64,000 nucleotides of DNA, from contig NZ_JAAUVI010000002.1 of NCBI RefSeq assembly GCF_021352225.1, forward strand, positions 1 to 64,000. The letters run 5' to 3'. The notes beneath the pieces are model-generated. The model did not search any database. It was not told the origin of the DNA and worked only from the letters and a program-made list of their open reading frames with translations. Made by a program: the position numbers and the translations under genes. Positions 1-9,479 of the stretch are shown here, in pieces. Source of the stretch: Methylobacterium sp. C25 (lineage in GTDB: Bacteria > Pseudomonadota > Alphaproteobacteria > Rhizobiales > Beijerinckiaceae). Position 1 is the stretch's first letter; each line of letters opens with the position of its first letter.

Positions 1-1
1 G

Positions 2-946
2 GAGCTCAAAGACGGCAAGCTGGTCGCCTACCCGGACGACGAATGGAACTCCTGGCGCAACGCGAAGAAGGACGAGGTCGACCCCAAGAACCACTTCGTC
101 TGCGTGCAGAGCGTCGTCGCCGATGGCCAGGATCGGCTCTGGGTCGTCGACGCGGCCGCGCCGGCGATGGGGGCCGTCGTCAAGGATGGCGCCAAGCTCG
201 TCGGCATCGACCTGAAGACCAACACGGTCGTGAAGACCATTCCCTTCGACACCAGCACCGTGATGCAGGCATCGTATATCAACGACGTACGCATCTCGCC
301 CGACGGCAAGACGGCGTTTCTGACCGATTCCGGTGCCGAGGGCGCATTGATCGTCGTCGACATCGACAGCGGCTCGGCCAAACGCGTCCTGTCCGGCCAT
401 CCCACGACTATTCCGGACAAGTCGGTGACCGTGACCTACGACGGCAAGCCGCTGCGTCGTCCGGACGGTCGCGGCGTCGAATTCTCTGCCGATGGCATCG
501 CTCTCTCTCCCGACGGCAAGACGCTGTACTGGCAGGCCATCAAGGGCAAGACGCTCTACGGCATCCCCACCGATGCCCTGACCGGCTGGGCGACGGCGTC
601 GTTCGTCCCCGAGTTGCTAAGCGATAGGACGCTCGGATCCAAGATCGTCACAGTCGGTGAGAACGGGCCGGCCGACGGCCTCTTAGTCTCGAAGAAGGAC
701 GGACGCATGTATGTGTCCTCACCGCAGGACAACGCGGTGAAGGTGCGTGATCTTTCCGGGACGAATTCCGGACTGACCACCCTGGTCCAGGATCCGCAAC
801 TACGCTGGCCGGACACGTTCTCTGAAGGGCCGGACGGCACGATCTACGTGACCACGTCGCACATTCAGGACTCGGCCGACTACAAGCCGGGCGCGCCCAT
901 CACCCTTCCGACCGAACTCTGGGCGATCAAGCCCGGCCAGGATTAG
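2..946 (+). CDS. Yellow/major-royal-jelly (MRJP) family beta-propeller protein, 3' part
   Basis: The frame is open from the window edge, so the 5' end is missing. The visible 314 residues contain repeated propeller-type blades such as VRISPDGKTAFLTDSG, IALSPDGKTLYWQ and FSEGPDGTIYVTTS, in the order expected for the MRJP/yellow (SMP-30-like) fold. Bacterial members are usually secreted proteins of 350-400 residues, so roughly 50-100 residues including any signal peptide lie upstream. The substrate is unknown; family names such as L-dopachrome tautomerase-related or gluconolactonase-like are inferred from fold only. It ends 40 bases before the remnant on the opposite strand and has no visible partner gene. 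Confidence 0.8.
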   Translation, partial: ELKDGKLVAYPDDEWNSWRNAKKDEVDPKNHFVCVQSVVADGQDRLWVVDAAAPAMGAVVKDGAKLVGIDLKTNTVVKTIPFDTSTVMQASYINDVRISPDGKTAFLTDSGAEGALIVVDIDSGSAKRVLSGHPTTIPDKSVTVTYDGKPLRRPDGRGVEFSADGIALSPDGKTLYWQAIKGKTLYGIPTDALTGWATASFVPELLSDRTLGSKIVTVGENGPADGLLVSKKDGRMYVSSPQDNAVKVRDLSGTNSGLTTLVQDPQLRWPDTFSEGPDGTIYVTTSHIQDSADYKPGAPITLPTELWAIKPGQD

Positions 947-986
947 CTCCCCGGGCCACGGGCTCGCGGTAACGGAAGGAAATCGA

Positions 987-1226
987 TTAGGCGCCTGCAA
1001 CACGCTCCGCCGCGTTGGCTGCCTTCTTTCGCGCTCGTTCCTCGGCCTCGTCAACGGCATCCATCGCGTCATCGAGACGCTCGGCCCTGCCGCGGGTCTC
1101 GCAGCGTTGGCGAAGTTCGTCGAGTTCTTCGTCGGTAAGGTGCTCGATGCCGATGTAGCGGTTCTGGGCCGCGCTAGCGCGGATCAACTCGTCGAGCTTG
1201 GCTTGAGCGGTGGCACCGTGGCGATT
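987..1226 (-). pseudogene. C-terminal remnant of a low-affinity iron permease-like protein
   Basis: The minus-strand frame reads AKLDELIRASAAQNRYIGIE followed by HLTDEELDELRQRCE. This resembles the cytoplasmic tail (KLDELIRA...LTDEEL) of the low-affinity iron permease family. An in-frame TAA at 1227-1229 cuts it off, and no membrane segments are found upstream, although the same frame before the stop still looks protein-like (LTEQRSTQIVAEL). An internal TTG at 1187 could in principle start a 66-residue product. A decayed gene end is the simplest reading; the family match is from memory of the tail motif only. Confidence 0.4.
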
Positions 1227-1229
1227 TTA

Positions 1230-2130
1230 GAGTTCTGCGACGATCTGCGTGCTGCGCTGCTCGGTAAGACCGGAGAGGGCAACTTCTCAAGGGTCTGAGC
1301 TCAGCCTGTCCTTAGCATCATTGTGGTTTCCTGAACCGACTGTCTGCTTCTTGCTGGCCAGATGCCAAAAGCAGTCGTTCTGCTTCCGGCCAAATACTGC
1401 CGGCCGCTTTGCGCCCATCTCGGCCATCTTGGGCTACCGATCTGATGCTCCAAAGCGGACATTGAGTTCCGCCGGCAGATAACTGGGTTGGGTGGTTTTC
1501 GGTCTGCCCTCGCGCACGTAGCCAGACGAAAACAATGATCCTTTGGGCCATTGAGCGATCGGATGCCTGACCCTCGCACCGTTTCAGTTGCAGCAGTATC
1601 CGCTTGTGCGACAGTAGCAGCCTGAGGCTGTTATCGCAATTTTGAAAGCGACGTTTCGGGGTTATTCCGTCGTCCTCTCCGGATTCTCCCTGATAGGTCT
1701 TGATCGCGACCTCTCATAATCTCATGGCCCATTGTTGGATGTCTGCCATGAAAACATTGAGACTGATGACGCACGCCGGCGTCGTCTACAGGCGCTGCAT
1801 CTACAATGGAGGGCGAGATTTCCGCAGGGCTGGCCGGGGCATTTATGCCGGCGGCCGAGGCTTCCACGGAGGTGGTCGTGGCTTTTACGGAGGTGGCCCC
1901 CTCGCGCGAAAGGTCCGGCGCTCCACTTGCCTGACCCGATTGGGGACCTGAAGTAAATCTCGGAGGAACGATCGTGGCACGCGCCAAGACCATTGCGAAC
2001 CACAGTTTGCCAGGAGGTCTAACGGCAAGCACGGCCCACTCGACCGCCTCGCCGCCGAAATCTGGCAAGCCGCTTCCGACGGTCCCGCGAACACCGGGCC
2101 TCTGGGGCCAGCGCCGAGCCTGAATGTGCG
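1230..2130. other. Gene-poor region with a degenerate dispersed repeat
   Basis: No convincing gene is present. Positions 1411-1463 carry GCGCCCATCTCGG followed about 30 bases later by AGCGGACATT, a pairing that recurs near 35269-35322 and, in altered form, near 44582. A 67-codon frame at 1748-1951 (plus strand) encodes MKTLRLMTHAGV and then glycine-rich GRGFHGGGRGFYGGG. It could be a worn small secreted protein but lacks a proper signal peptide and ribosome site. Confidence 0.5.
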
Positions 2131-2967
2131 ATGCGCGGGTATGACCTTCTTGCAGCGTTGCTTGCCGCGAGCCTCGCCACGTCGACAAGCGTAGCAGGTG
2201 CGATTCCGTCTCGGGCGCGCATCCATGTCGTCTACACGCCGCCGAAGTCACCGCCGTTCCGCTCAATCTACGACGCCATGCGTCAGCACCGTGTCCTGGA
2301 GCGTGTCGGGGCCATTGTCGGCCTTGTGCGTCTGCCGACCCGCCTGACCTACCGGCTGAAGGAATGCACGGGCGAACTCAACGCTTGGTACGCTCCCGAA
2401 AGCCAGAGCGTCACCGTCTGCTACGAGTTGATCGATAGCATCGTCAAAAGTGCTCCCCAGACGAAGTCGCCGGCGGGTGTAGCGCGCCAGGACGCCATTC
2501 GAGGACCGATCTTCCAGATCCTGCTCCACGAGAGCAGTCACGCCCTCTTCGACCTTCTCGAAGTGCCGATCCTTGGACGCGAGGAGGATGCCGCCGACCA
2601 AGTCGCCTCCCTTATCCTGCTACATCTCGGGCCGACCGACACCCGCATGGTGGTCAAGGGTGGCGGCTATTACTTCGCGACGGTGGCCAAGGACGAGGCC
2701 GCCGACAAGGGTGCCTTCGCGGACGTGCACGGCTTCTCCTGGCAGCGCTTCTACAACCTCGCCTGCCTCGCATATGGTTCCGACAGGAAACGCTACCGGA
2801 CCATCGTGAACAACGGTTACCTGCCTAAGGAGCGCGCCGAGGGCTGCGAGGAGGAATATCAGCAGGTCGCGTTCGCCTTCCGGAAGCTCATCGGCCCCCA
2901 TCTGCGCATGCGCCCGAGCGGCGGCGCGCGGCTGCGGCGCGCCCTCCGCTCCGCCTTCAGGTCATGA
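2131..2967 (+). CDS. DUF4344-type putative zinc metallopeptidase, secreted
   Basis: This 278-residue protein starts with a hydrophobic signal segment (LLAALLAASLATSTSVAGA, about residues 6-24). It contains an HExxH zinc motif, HESSH, at residues 133-137 within ILLHESSHALFDLL, followed by GREEDAADQ, whose acidic residues are placed like the third metal ligand in this family. The length and the YRLKECTGELNAWYAPESQS block fit DUF4344 metallopeptidases, exported proteins of unknown substrate. It stands alone between a gene-poor region and the convergent bat operon. ATG at 2131 is chosen because the signal peptide begins directly after it. Peptidase activity is inferred from the motif. Confidence 0.8.
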   Translation: MRGYDLLAALLAASLATSTSVAGAIPSRARIHVVYTPPKSPPFRSIYDAMRQHRVLERVGAIVGLVRLPTRLTYRLKECTGELNAWYAPESQSVTVCYELIDSIVKSAPQTKSPAGVARQDAIRGPIFQILLHESSHALFDLLEVPILGREEDAADQVASLILLHLGPTDTRMVVKGGGYYFATVAKDEAADKGAFADVHGFSWQRFYNLACLAYGSDRKRYRTIVNNGYLPKERAEGCEEEYQQVAFAFRKLIGPHLRMRPSGGARLRRALRSAFRS

Positions 2968-3025
2968 GGTGATTGCCAATCCGTGGCCTTAGCGTGAGCT
3001 GATCCCCGTTGAGATCGAAGTTAAT

Positions 3026-4369
3026 TCAAAATGTCGGTGAACCGCGAGGCGGGATGCAACAGTTGGCTTCTGCGGCAACGATGGGCGGGTTGAGCGATGG
3101 CAGGGCTTGATTTTGAATAGATGCTGGAGTTTCAGCGGTCTCGCTTCGGAAGGCGATGACGCTATACTTAAGTGTCTCGCCGTCGGCCGCCGACCAATTG
3201 CCTTCCCGGCCAAACAGGGAGCTGGCCAAAGCCGTTGTGGAGCGCGCGAGCGGAGCGTCCTCTTTGGAGGCCTGTCGGGCAGCCTCCGGCATGCGGGACA
3301 GCCAAACCCGTAGCGCATCGTAAGTTGCGCACTCATCACCACTTGGTGCGATGTGACAAAGCTCCTTGTATGCCCAGATTTCCGACGCACGCCTTGCGTC
3401 GCGTGACCGGCGCACCGATGTCGCGATCGATTTTCTGGAGATCAGGAGAACGACAGCGAGCGCTCCCAGAACCAGGAGCGTGATAACCGCGAGCGTCGAA
3501 GCATTCAGGCGATCTTGCGCGGTCCGCGCCTTCGCCGCGGTCAAGCTCCCGGCCACTGCGACGTGCGTGCCGGCGAGCGTCTCGGTGCGGGCTTCGTGGC
3601 TGGCGAGATTCCACCAGGATTGTTTGAGCTCGGGAAGGTCGTAAGCTCCCGGTTTCTCAAAGACATACGTCACCGTGTCGATACGCGACCCCACGACCTC
3701 GCCGCGATTGATGCGGTCGAGGGAGCGCGGCGGGTCGACGTAGAGCCTGACGCCGCTCGGCGCTGCGAAGACGAGGTCGGCCATACCCATGGCGGGCATG
3801 CCGCTCGCCTCTCGTCGGATCGTCCGAACGAGCGCGTCGCCGATCTTGAGGTGGGCCTGTTTCGAATCCTGCGACCAGGCTTGCGTCACGGTGAGATTCG
3901 TCGTCGCGATGACGGGCTGCGACGTGTCGAGGCCCGGTGGGAGGGCGACGGCGACGTGCTGCACATCGCCTTTGGCTCCGCCGACGACGTCGCCCGAGGC
4001 GTCGAGGAGTGTCACGTCCGCACCAGGCACATCGATGACGCCGCCGCGGCGGGGAAAGACGACGAATTCGAAGCGCTGCCCGACATAGGCGCGGTCGTCG
4101 ATGCGATCGCCGATGGTAACGCCCTGACTCTCGAGGCGGAGGATCTGCGCGCCGGGCGCGTCGCCGACGCCGATCCGCGGCGGCCGCGGCATCGCTTCGG
4201 GAAAAAGCACGTCGACGAGCAGGCGAACGGGTTGGCCGACGATGACGCCATTCTCGGGATCGAGCTTTGTCCGGACGACGACCTGCGGTGTCTCGGCCTG
4301 AACCCCGCTTGCTGTGGCAAGCGCAAGAAATACCAGCGCGAGCGCGATCGATGCCCAGGCCCGGCTCAC
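3026..4369 (-). CDS. batD: BatD-like membrane-anchored protein
   Basis: The 447-residue product begins with a signal segment (SIALALVFLALATASGVQA), has a large periplasmic beta-rich region (residues about 25-300) and one membrane helix (LAVITLLVLGALAVVLLIS), then a cytoplasmic tail. This layout, as the last gene after BatA, BatB and a TPR protein, matches BatD/oxygen-tolerance proteins. The GTG start overlaps the stop of the preceding gene (GTGA), giving translational coupling; the frame is open further upstream but that part lies inside the neighbour. Bat proteins are thought to act with MoxR ATPases as envelope chaperones. The assignment rests on context and architecture. Confidence 0.8.
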   Translation of the reverse strand: MSRAWASIALALVFLALATASGVQAETPQVVVRTKLDPENGVIVGQPVRLLVDVLFPEAMPRPPRIGVGDAPGAQILRLESQGVTIGDRIDDRAYVGQRFEFVVFPRRGGVIDVPGADVTLLDASGDVVGGAKGDVQHVAVALPPGLDTSQPVIATTNLTVTQAWSQDSKQAHLKIGDALVRTIRREASGMPAMGMADLVFAAPSGVRLYVDPPRSLDRINRGEVVGSRIDTVTYVFEKPGAYDLPELKQSWWNLASHEARTETLAGTHVAVAGSLTAAKARTAQDRLNASTLAVITLLVLGALAVVLLISRKSIATSVRRSRDARRASEIWAYKELCHIAPSGDECATYDALRVWLSRMPEAARQASKEDAPLARSTTALASSLFGREGNWSAADGETLKYSVIAFRSETAETPASIQNQALPSLNPPIVAAEANCCIPPRGSPTF

Positions 4370-5031
4370 GGTTTCACCTCCGGCTGATGCGATGGCTCCT
4401 GGCGCGAGGCCGATTGGAGCTGATAGGCGAACTTCACCCTGAGGAAATCGGCCGGCTTGGTCTGCACGCGCCTGAGCCACATCGCGCGAACGGCGTCGTC
4501 AGAGAGGGGCTTGCGCTCGCCTTCGACGGTCGTATCGGTGCCCCCCTTTTTTGTCTTGTCGAACACGATTTCGTCGGGCTTGGAATCCGTGTTGCCCGTC
4601 TCACCGCCCTGCTGCCTGACGCGCTCGGCCCGGATGCGCGCGAGTTCGCGGTTGGCAGTCGCGTCGGGCCAGTCCGGGCGCAGTTGCAGCGCGCGGTCGT
4701 AGCGCTTCACGGCATCTTCGTATTTGCCGAGCATGATCAACGCATTGCCCTGATCGAAGGCGCCCTCTGAGGTGTCGAGCCCGCCGAAGACCTGGGCGGC
4801 CAGCTTGAACTCGCCGGCGCGAAAAAGAGCCACGCCGCGCCGAAGCGGATCGCGAAAGGCCGCCGCCGCCTCCCCGGGCCTGTCGCGCTCCATCAGTGCT
4901 TGCCCGCGCTGATCGGCGGTGAGGAAGAGACTGCGCCAGCCGACCCGGCCGCCTGCGACGATCAAACCGAGCAGCACAGCCACCATCAGAACAACGGGGG
5001 CGACCCAGGGAGGAGCGACGCGCCGGCTCAT
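4366..5031 (-). CDS. Tetratricopeptide protein of the Bat operon (BatC-like)
   Basis: The product has 221 residues with one N-terminal membrane helix (VAPVVLMVAVLLGLIVAGG) followed by tetratricopeptide repeats: GQALMERDRPGEAAAAF, GVALFRAGEFKLAAQVF and GNALIMLGKYEDAVKRY. A charged tail rich in Lys and Thr follows. ATG at 5031 overlaps the batB stop (ATGA), so it is preferred over an upstream in-frame ATG lying inside batB. TPR proteins at this position in MoxR-Bat operons are taken to scaffold the VWA proteins in the membrane. Specific partners are inferred from gene order. Confidence 0.85.
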   Translation of the reverse strand: MSRRVAPPWVAPVVLMVAVLLGLIVAGGRVGWRSLFLTADQRGQALMERDRPGEAAAAFRDPLRRGVALFRAGEFKLAAQVFGGLDTSEGAFDQGNALIMLGKYEDAVKRYDRALQLRPDWPDATANRELARIRAERVRQQGGETGNTDSKPDEIVFDKTKKGGTDTTVEGERKPLSDDAVRAMWLRRVQTKPADFLRVKFAYQLQSASRQEPSHQPEVKP

Positions 5032-5948
5032 GCCAGGACCCAGCCCCGACGGAACCACAGCAATGTGAGCAGAGCGAGAATCGGCGTGAGCCAATACCCC
5101 GCTTCGCGCCAATGCTGCCCTTCGCCGGCGACCTCCTCCGTGCGCGCCGCGCGGTCGAGGCGGCGCGCGATCGCGTCGATGTCGGACTGATCGACTGTCG
5201 TCGCAATGAGACGGCCGCGAATGGCCCGCGCCGCTTCGTCGAGCGTTTCGAGTGGCTGATCCGGCGGCAGAAGCGACAGCATCGTCACCGGGTGTGCGAG
5301 CTTGATCGTCTCGAGGGGGCCGAGTTCCTCGGCAGCCACGCCATCGGTCATCACGAGGATCGAGCCGACTTGGCCGCCGGCCGCGAGCACGCGGTCCGCG
5401 ATGGCCAAAGCCTGGGCGAGATCATCGCCCTCCTTCGGCATGATCTCGGGCGCGAGCGCCTGCGCGAGATGGCCGATGACGCCGGTATCGGGCGTCGGCG
5501 GCAGCACCATATGTGCGGAGCCGGAATAGGCGATCAGTCCCGCCGACGCGCCCTCGCGGATCGCGAGCAAGTCCGAGAGCTTCTCCCGTGCACGGTCGAG
5601 TCTGGTCGGCGCCAGGTCGGGTTTCGTCATCGACGGCGACACCTTGAGCACGATGACGACGGGCGGCTTGGCATCTGCGAAGGGTGATGGCTCCCGCTGC
5701 CAGGCGGGGCCGGCGACGGCGATGCTTGCCAGCAGCCATGCGAACAGCAGCAGACCGTTCGGATTGACCCGGGCATACCCTGCCTGGCCGAGAAGCAGGT
5801 GCCGCAGCAACTCCGGATCGATCACGCCCTGCCATCGCGCCCCGCCATCGAGGAGACGCCGTGCCAGGAACCAGAAGGCTGCTGCCAGCACTAGCAGCAG
5901 CAGCCAGAGCGGCCGCTCGAAATGGAACGCTGCGAGGGCTCCGCTCAT
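5028..5948 (-). CDS. batB: VWA-domain membrane protein BatB with altered MIDAS
   Basis: The 306-residue product has two N-terminal membrane helices, a von Willebrand A domain and a C-terminal helix (WLTPILALLTLLWF). The metal-ion-dependent adhesion site normally starts D-x-S-x-S; here it reads VLKVSPSM with Lys102 in place of Asp, while the later SILVMTDGV segment is kept. The site may therefore bind no metal or bind differently from that of BatA. ATG at 5948 overlaps the batA stop (ATGA) and is preferred over the longer frame. It is presumed to form a membrane complex with BatA and the TPR protein. Confidence 0.85.
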   Translation of the reverse strand: MSGALAAFHFERPLWLLLLVLAAAFWFLARRLLDGGARWQGVIDPELLRHLLLGQAGYARVNPNGLLLFAWLLASIAVAGPAWQREPSPFADAKPPVVIVLKVSPSMTKPDLAPTRLDRAREKLSDLLAIREGASAGLIAYSGSAHMVLPPTPDTGVIGHLAQALAPEIMPKEGDDLAQALAIADRVLAAGGQVGSILVMTDGVAAEELGPLETIKLAHPVTMLSLLPPDQPLETLDEAARAIRGRLIATTVDQSDIDAIARRLDRAARTEEVAGEGQHWREAGYWLTPILALLTLLWFRRGWVLA

Positions 5949-6964
5949 GGCGCGAGCCTCGGGATCGACAGCGGAGCGTTGCGGGCGGAGCCGGCATGCC
6001 AATGCGCAAGCAGGCGAGCAGCCTGCGCGACGAGCGAGAGCAGCAGCGCAGCCGCGAGCGGCACCCAATAGACGTCCCGCTTCGGGCGGAACGTCACGGT
6101 GTCGGTCCTTCGCGTCTCGATTGCGTTGAGGCGATCGTAGATCTGCGCGAGTTGCGCGCGGTCGAGCGCGCGATAGAAGCCGCCGCCCGTCGCGCTCGCG
6201 ACCTTGGTCAGGGCGGCCTCGTCGAGCTTGTCCTCGCCGATCGTCGTCGGATCGCCGATCGCGACAGTGTGGATCACGATCCCCCTATCCTCCGCGACGG
6301 CTGCGGCCTCGGCCGGGGGCACCTTGCTTGCCGTGTCGTTGCCGTCTGTCAGCGCGATGATCGTCTTCGCCTGCACGGTGCTCTTGTCGAACAGGCCGAT
6401 GCCGAGACCGATCGCGTCGCCGAAAGCCGTGCGCGGACCGGCCATCCCGACGACCGTACCGCGCAGGAGCTCCCTGCACAGATCGAGATCGGTCGTGAAG
6501 GGGACGAGGGCGAAAGGCGCATCGCCGAAAACGACAATGCCTGCCCGATCGCCCTTACGCTGCGCCAGGAACTCGTCGAGCACCTGCTTGACCGCCGTCA
6601 GCCTGTCGACGGTGCGGCCCGAGGCGTCGACGAAGTCGGCGGCGTCCATCGAGCTGGACAGATCGACGAGAAGGAGGAGGTCGCGGGTCGGCTGGTCGCG
6701 ATGGAGCGGCGGCTCGATCCATTGCGGCCGCGTGAGCGCGGCGAGAACGAAACACCAGCTTACGATCAGCGTCGCCAGACCGAGCCAGCCTCGTGGCCGG
6801 ACAACGCCACCTTGGCGTGGGCGTTGGCCGCTCAGGGCGACCAGCCGGTCGAAGAACGGCACGCGAAGACTCGCACGTCGATCGGAATGCGGCGGCAGCA
6901 GCCACCAGATCGCGAGCGGCAACGGGGCGAGCAGGACGAGCCACGGATAGGCGAAGGACAGCAC
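5945..6964 (-). CDS. batA: VWA-domain membrane protein BatA
   Basis: This 339-residue protein has membrane helices at its N terminus (WLVLLAPLPLAIWWLL and LATLIVSWCFVLAALT), a full VWA domain with intact MIDAS DLSSSM (Asp101, Ser103, Ser105) and IIALTDGND, and a C-terminal helix. The GTG start at 6964 lies 2 bases after the stop of the DUF4381 gene; the frame is open upstream but overlaps that gene. BatA proteins are membrane-tethered VWA partners of MoxR AAA+ ATPases. Together with BatB (degenerate site) it looks like an active/inactive VWA pair. Confidence 0.87.
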   Translation of the reverse strand: MLSFAYPWLVLLAPLPLAIWWLLPPHSDRRASLRVPFFDRLVALSGQRPRQGGVVRPRGWLGLATLIVSWCFVLAALTRPQWIEPPLHRDQPTRDLLLLVDLSSSMDAADFVDASGRTVDRLTAVKQVLDEFLAQRKGDRAGIVVFGDAPFALVPFTTDLDLCRELLRGTVVGMAGPRTAFGDAIGLGIGLFDKSTVQAKTIIALTDGNDTASKVPPAEAAAVAEDRGIVIHTVAIGDPTTIGEDKLDEAALTKVASATGGGFYRALDRAQLAQIYDRLNAIETRRTDTVTFRPKRDVYWVPLAAALLLSLVAQAARLLAHWHAGSARNAPLSIPRLAP

Positions 6965-6966
6965 GG

Positions 6967-7467
6967 TCAGGTCTCCCCCAACCGTTGAGGCGCCTGGTGC
7001 GTGCGGACCCAGAGTCTTGCCTGCGCGATCAACGCCGTCAGTTCGACGGCAGGGACATCGTGCTGGCGGCCGCACGCCTCGGACAGGAGCGTTTCAGCCC
7101 GGCTCGCCGTGGACCCTTTCATCCCGTTTCGTGCGAGAAACGCGGCCCAGGCCCGACCACTCAAGGCGGCCACGTCCGGCCTGGGATAGGCGACGAGCGC
7201 GGTGCGCTTCAGGATGGCCGAGACCTGTGCAACGACGGCTTGGTCGGCCTGCGACATCGTACCCGCGACGCCATCGAGCTCTTTCAACGCCGCACGGCGA
7301 TACGCGTCGGCGCGATAGCGCCGGAGCGCTCGCCAAGCGAACACCGCCAGCATCGCCAGGAACCCGGCCGCCACGATCCACACGCCCGGCGCTGGCGGCC
7401 AGAACGGCACCGGCGGTGGAATCGCCAGATCCCGGAGGCGCGCCAGACTGCCGGGGTCTTCGGTCAT
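6967..7467 (-). CDS. DUF4381 membrane protein of the MoxR-Bat operon
   Basis: The product has 166 residues with one membrane helix (VWIVAAGFLAMLAVFAW, about residues 28-44) and a helical cytoplasmic domain ending near WVRTHQAP. Size, the leading IPPPVPFWPPAPG segment and the position between DUF58 and BatA genes identify the DUF4381 family. ATG at 7467 overlaps the preceding stop (ATGA). Its molecular role is unknown; family members always occur in MoxR-DUF58-VWA operons and are taken to be accessory membrane subunits. Confidence 0.85.
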   Translation of the reverse strand: MTEDPGSLARLRDLAIPPPVPFWPPAPGVWIVAAGFLAMLAVFAWRALRRYRADAYRRAALKELDGVAGTMSQADQAVVAQVSAILKRTALVAYPRPDVAALSGRAWAAFLARNGMKGSTASRAETLLSEACGRQHDVPAVELTALIAQARLWVRTHQAPQRLGET

Positions 7468-8462
7468 CGCCGCCCACCTCCGACAGAGGCGAGTTGCGTC
7501 GCTGTGCGCTTGCCGATCAGTTCGCGCAATTGCTGGGCGACGTCTCGGTCCGTCGAAATCGGCAGCGTGGGAATGGCGCGCCTGCGGGACAGCGCGTTCA
7601 GGCGTTCCCGCCAGGCAGCGCGCTGCTGCGCATAGCGATCGCGCAAGCTGGCGGACGCGCAATCGACCTCGATCTGCGCATCGCCCCCGCTGAACACGGC
7701 AGCGCCGATGTCCGGCAACGCATGCTCGAGGGGATCGCTGATCGGAATCGCCAGGACATCGTTATGCGCCGTGAGACGCGTGACGAGGCGCGTGGTCTCT
7801 TCATTTTCGCCCGTCACGTCGGTGATCAGGCAGACGAGCCAGTCATGCGTCGCCGACCGGGCCGCGCGCGCGAGCGCCGCATTGAGTTGGTTGTCGGCAT
7901 CGGCCGACGAGGCGGCAGCGGTGAGCGTCTGGTTCTGGCGGACGACTTCCGCGATGACGCGCACGGCCCCGGCATCACGCCCCTGCGGCCGAACCTCGAC
8001 CATCTCCGTATCACCGAACACGATCGCCCCGACGCGGTCGCCGAGAGAAGTGACACGCCAGGCCGCGAGCGCCGCAACCTCCGCTGCCGCCACCGATTTC
8101 ATCGCCCGGCGGCTGCCGAAGAACATCGAGCGACGCTGATCGACGAGCAGCAGAACCGGACGGTCACGCTCCTCCGAATAGACCCGGACGTGCGGGCTGC
8201 CGCGTCGCGCCGTGGCCAGCCAGTCGATGGTGCGGGTGTCGTCGCCTTCGAAGTAGTGGCGCAACTCCTCGAAATTGAGCCCGCGCCCGCGAAGGCGCGA
8301 GGCGTGCCGCCCTGCGAGCAGGCTGTGCACCGGCTGTCTCGGCAAGAAGCTGAAGCCCTTGGCGCGATGCTTGAGCCGCAACAGGTCGTCGAGTGCAACG
8401 AAGGCGCGCGCCACCGGCGCTGGTCCCGCTTCGGTTTCTCTCCGTGGTCTGAGCTGCGCCAT
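7464..8462 (-). CDS. DUF58 domain protein, VWA-like partner of MoxR
   Basis: The 332-residue soluble protein has the DUF58 signature: LNFEELRHYFEGDDTRTIDW followed by LATARRGSPHVRVYSEERDR and then VLLLVDQRRSMFF, a VWA-like strand with a metal-site remnant. The start at 8462 lies 13 bases after the moxR stop. A longer frame upstream would overlap moxR and has no ribosome site. DUF58 proteins are commonly encoded directly after MoxR ATPases and probably receive their chaperone action. No membrane segment is evident. Confidence 0.87.
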   Translation of the reverse strand: MAQLRPRRETEAGPAPVARAFVALDDLLRLKHRAKGFSFLPRQPVHSLLAGRHASRLRGRGLNFEELRHYFEGDDTRTIDWLATARRGSPHVRVYSEERDRPVLLLVDQRRSMFFGSRRAMKSVAAAEVAALAAWRVTSLGDRVGAIVFGDTEMVEVRPQGRDAGAVRVIAEVVRQNQTLTAAASSADADNQLNAALARAARSATHDWLVCLITDVTGENEETTRLVTRLTAHNDVLAIPISDPLEHALPDIGAAVFSGGDAQIEVDCASASLRDRYAQQRAAWRERLNALSRRRAIPTLPISTDRDVAQQLRELIGKRTATQLASVGGGRR

Positions 8463-8475
8463 CGCTCGCCCCGGG

Positions 8476-9459
<984 letters not shown>

Positions 9460-9479
9460 GCGAGCCTTCCCGGTGCCTG

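Noticed and set aside
1748..1951. Possible small glycine-rich secreted protein
   Set aside because: Glycine repeats resemble small secreted proteins, but the N terminus has no real hydrophobic leader and the end is irregular; too weak to call a gene.
5861..6988. Plus-strand open frame of 375 codons
   Set aside because: It lies wholly over batA and batB, which have clear domains and coupled starts; the frame is Arg/Glu/Asp-rich low complexity, as expected for the antisense of a GC-rich gene.
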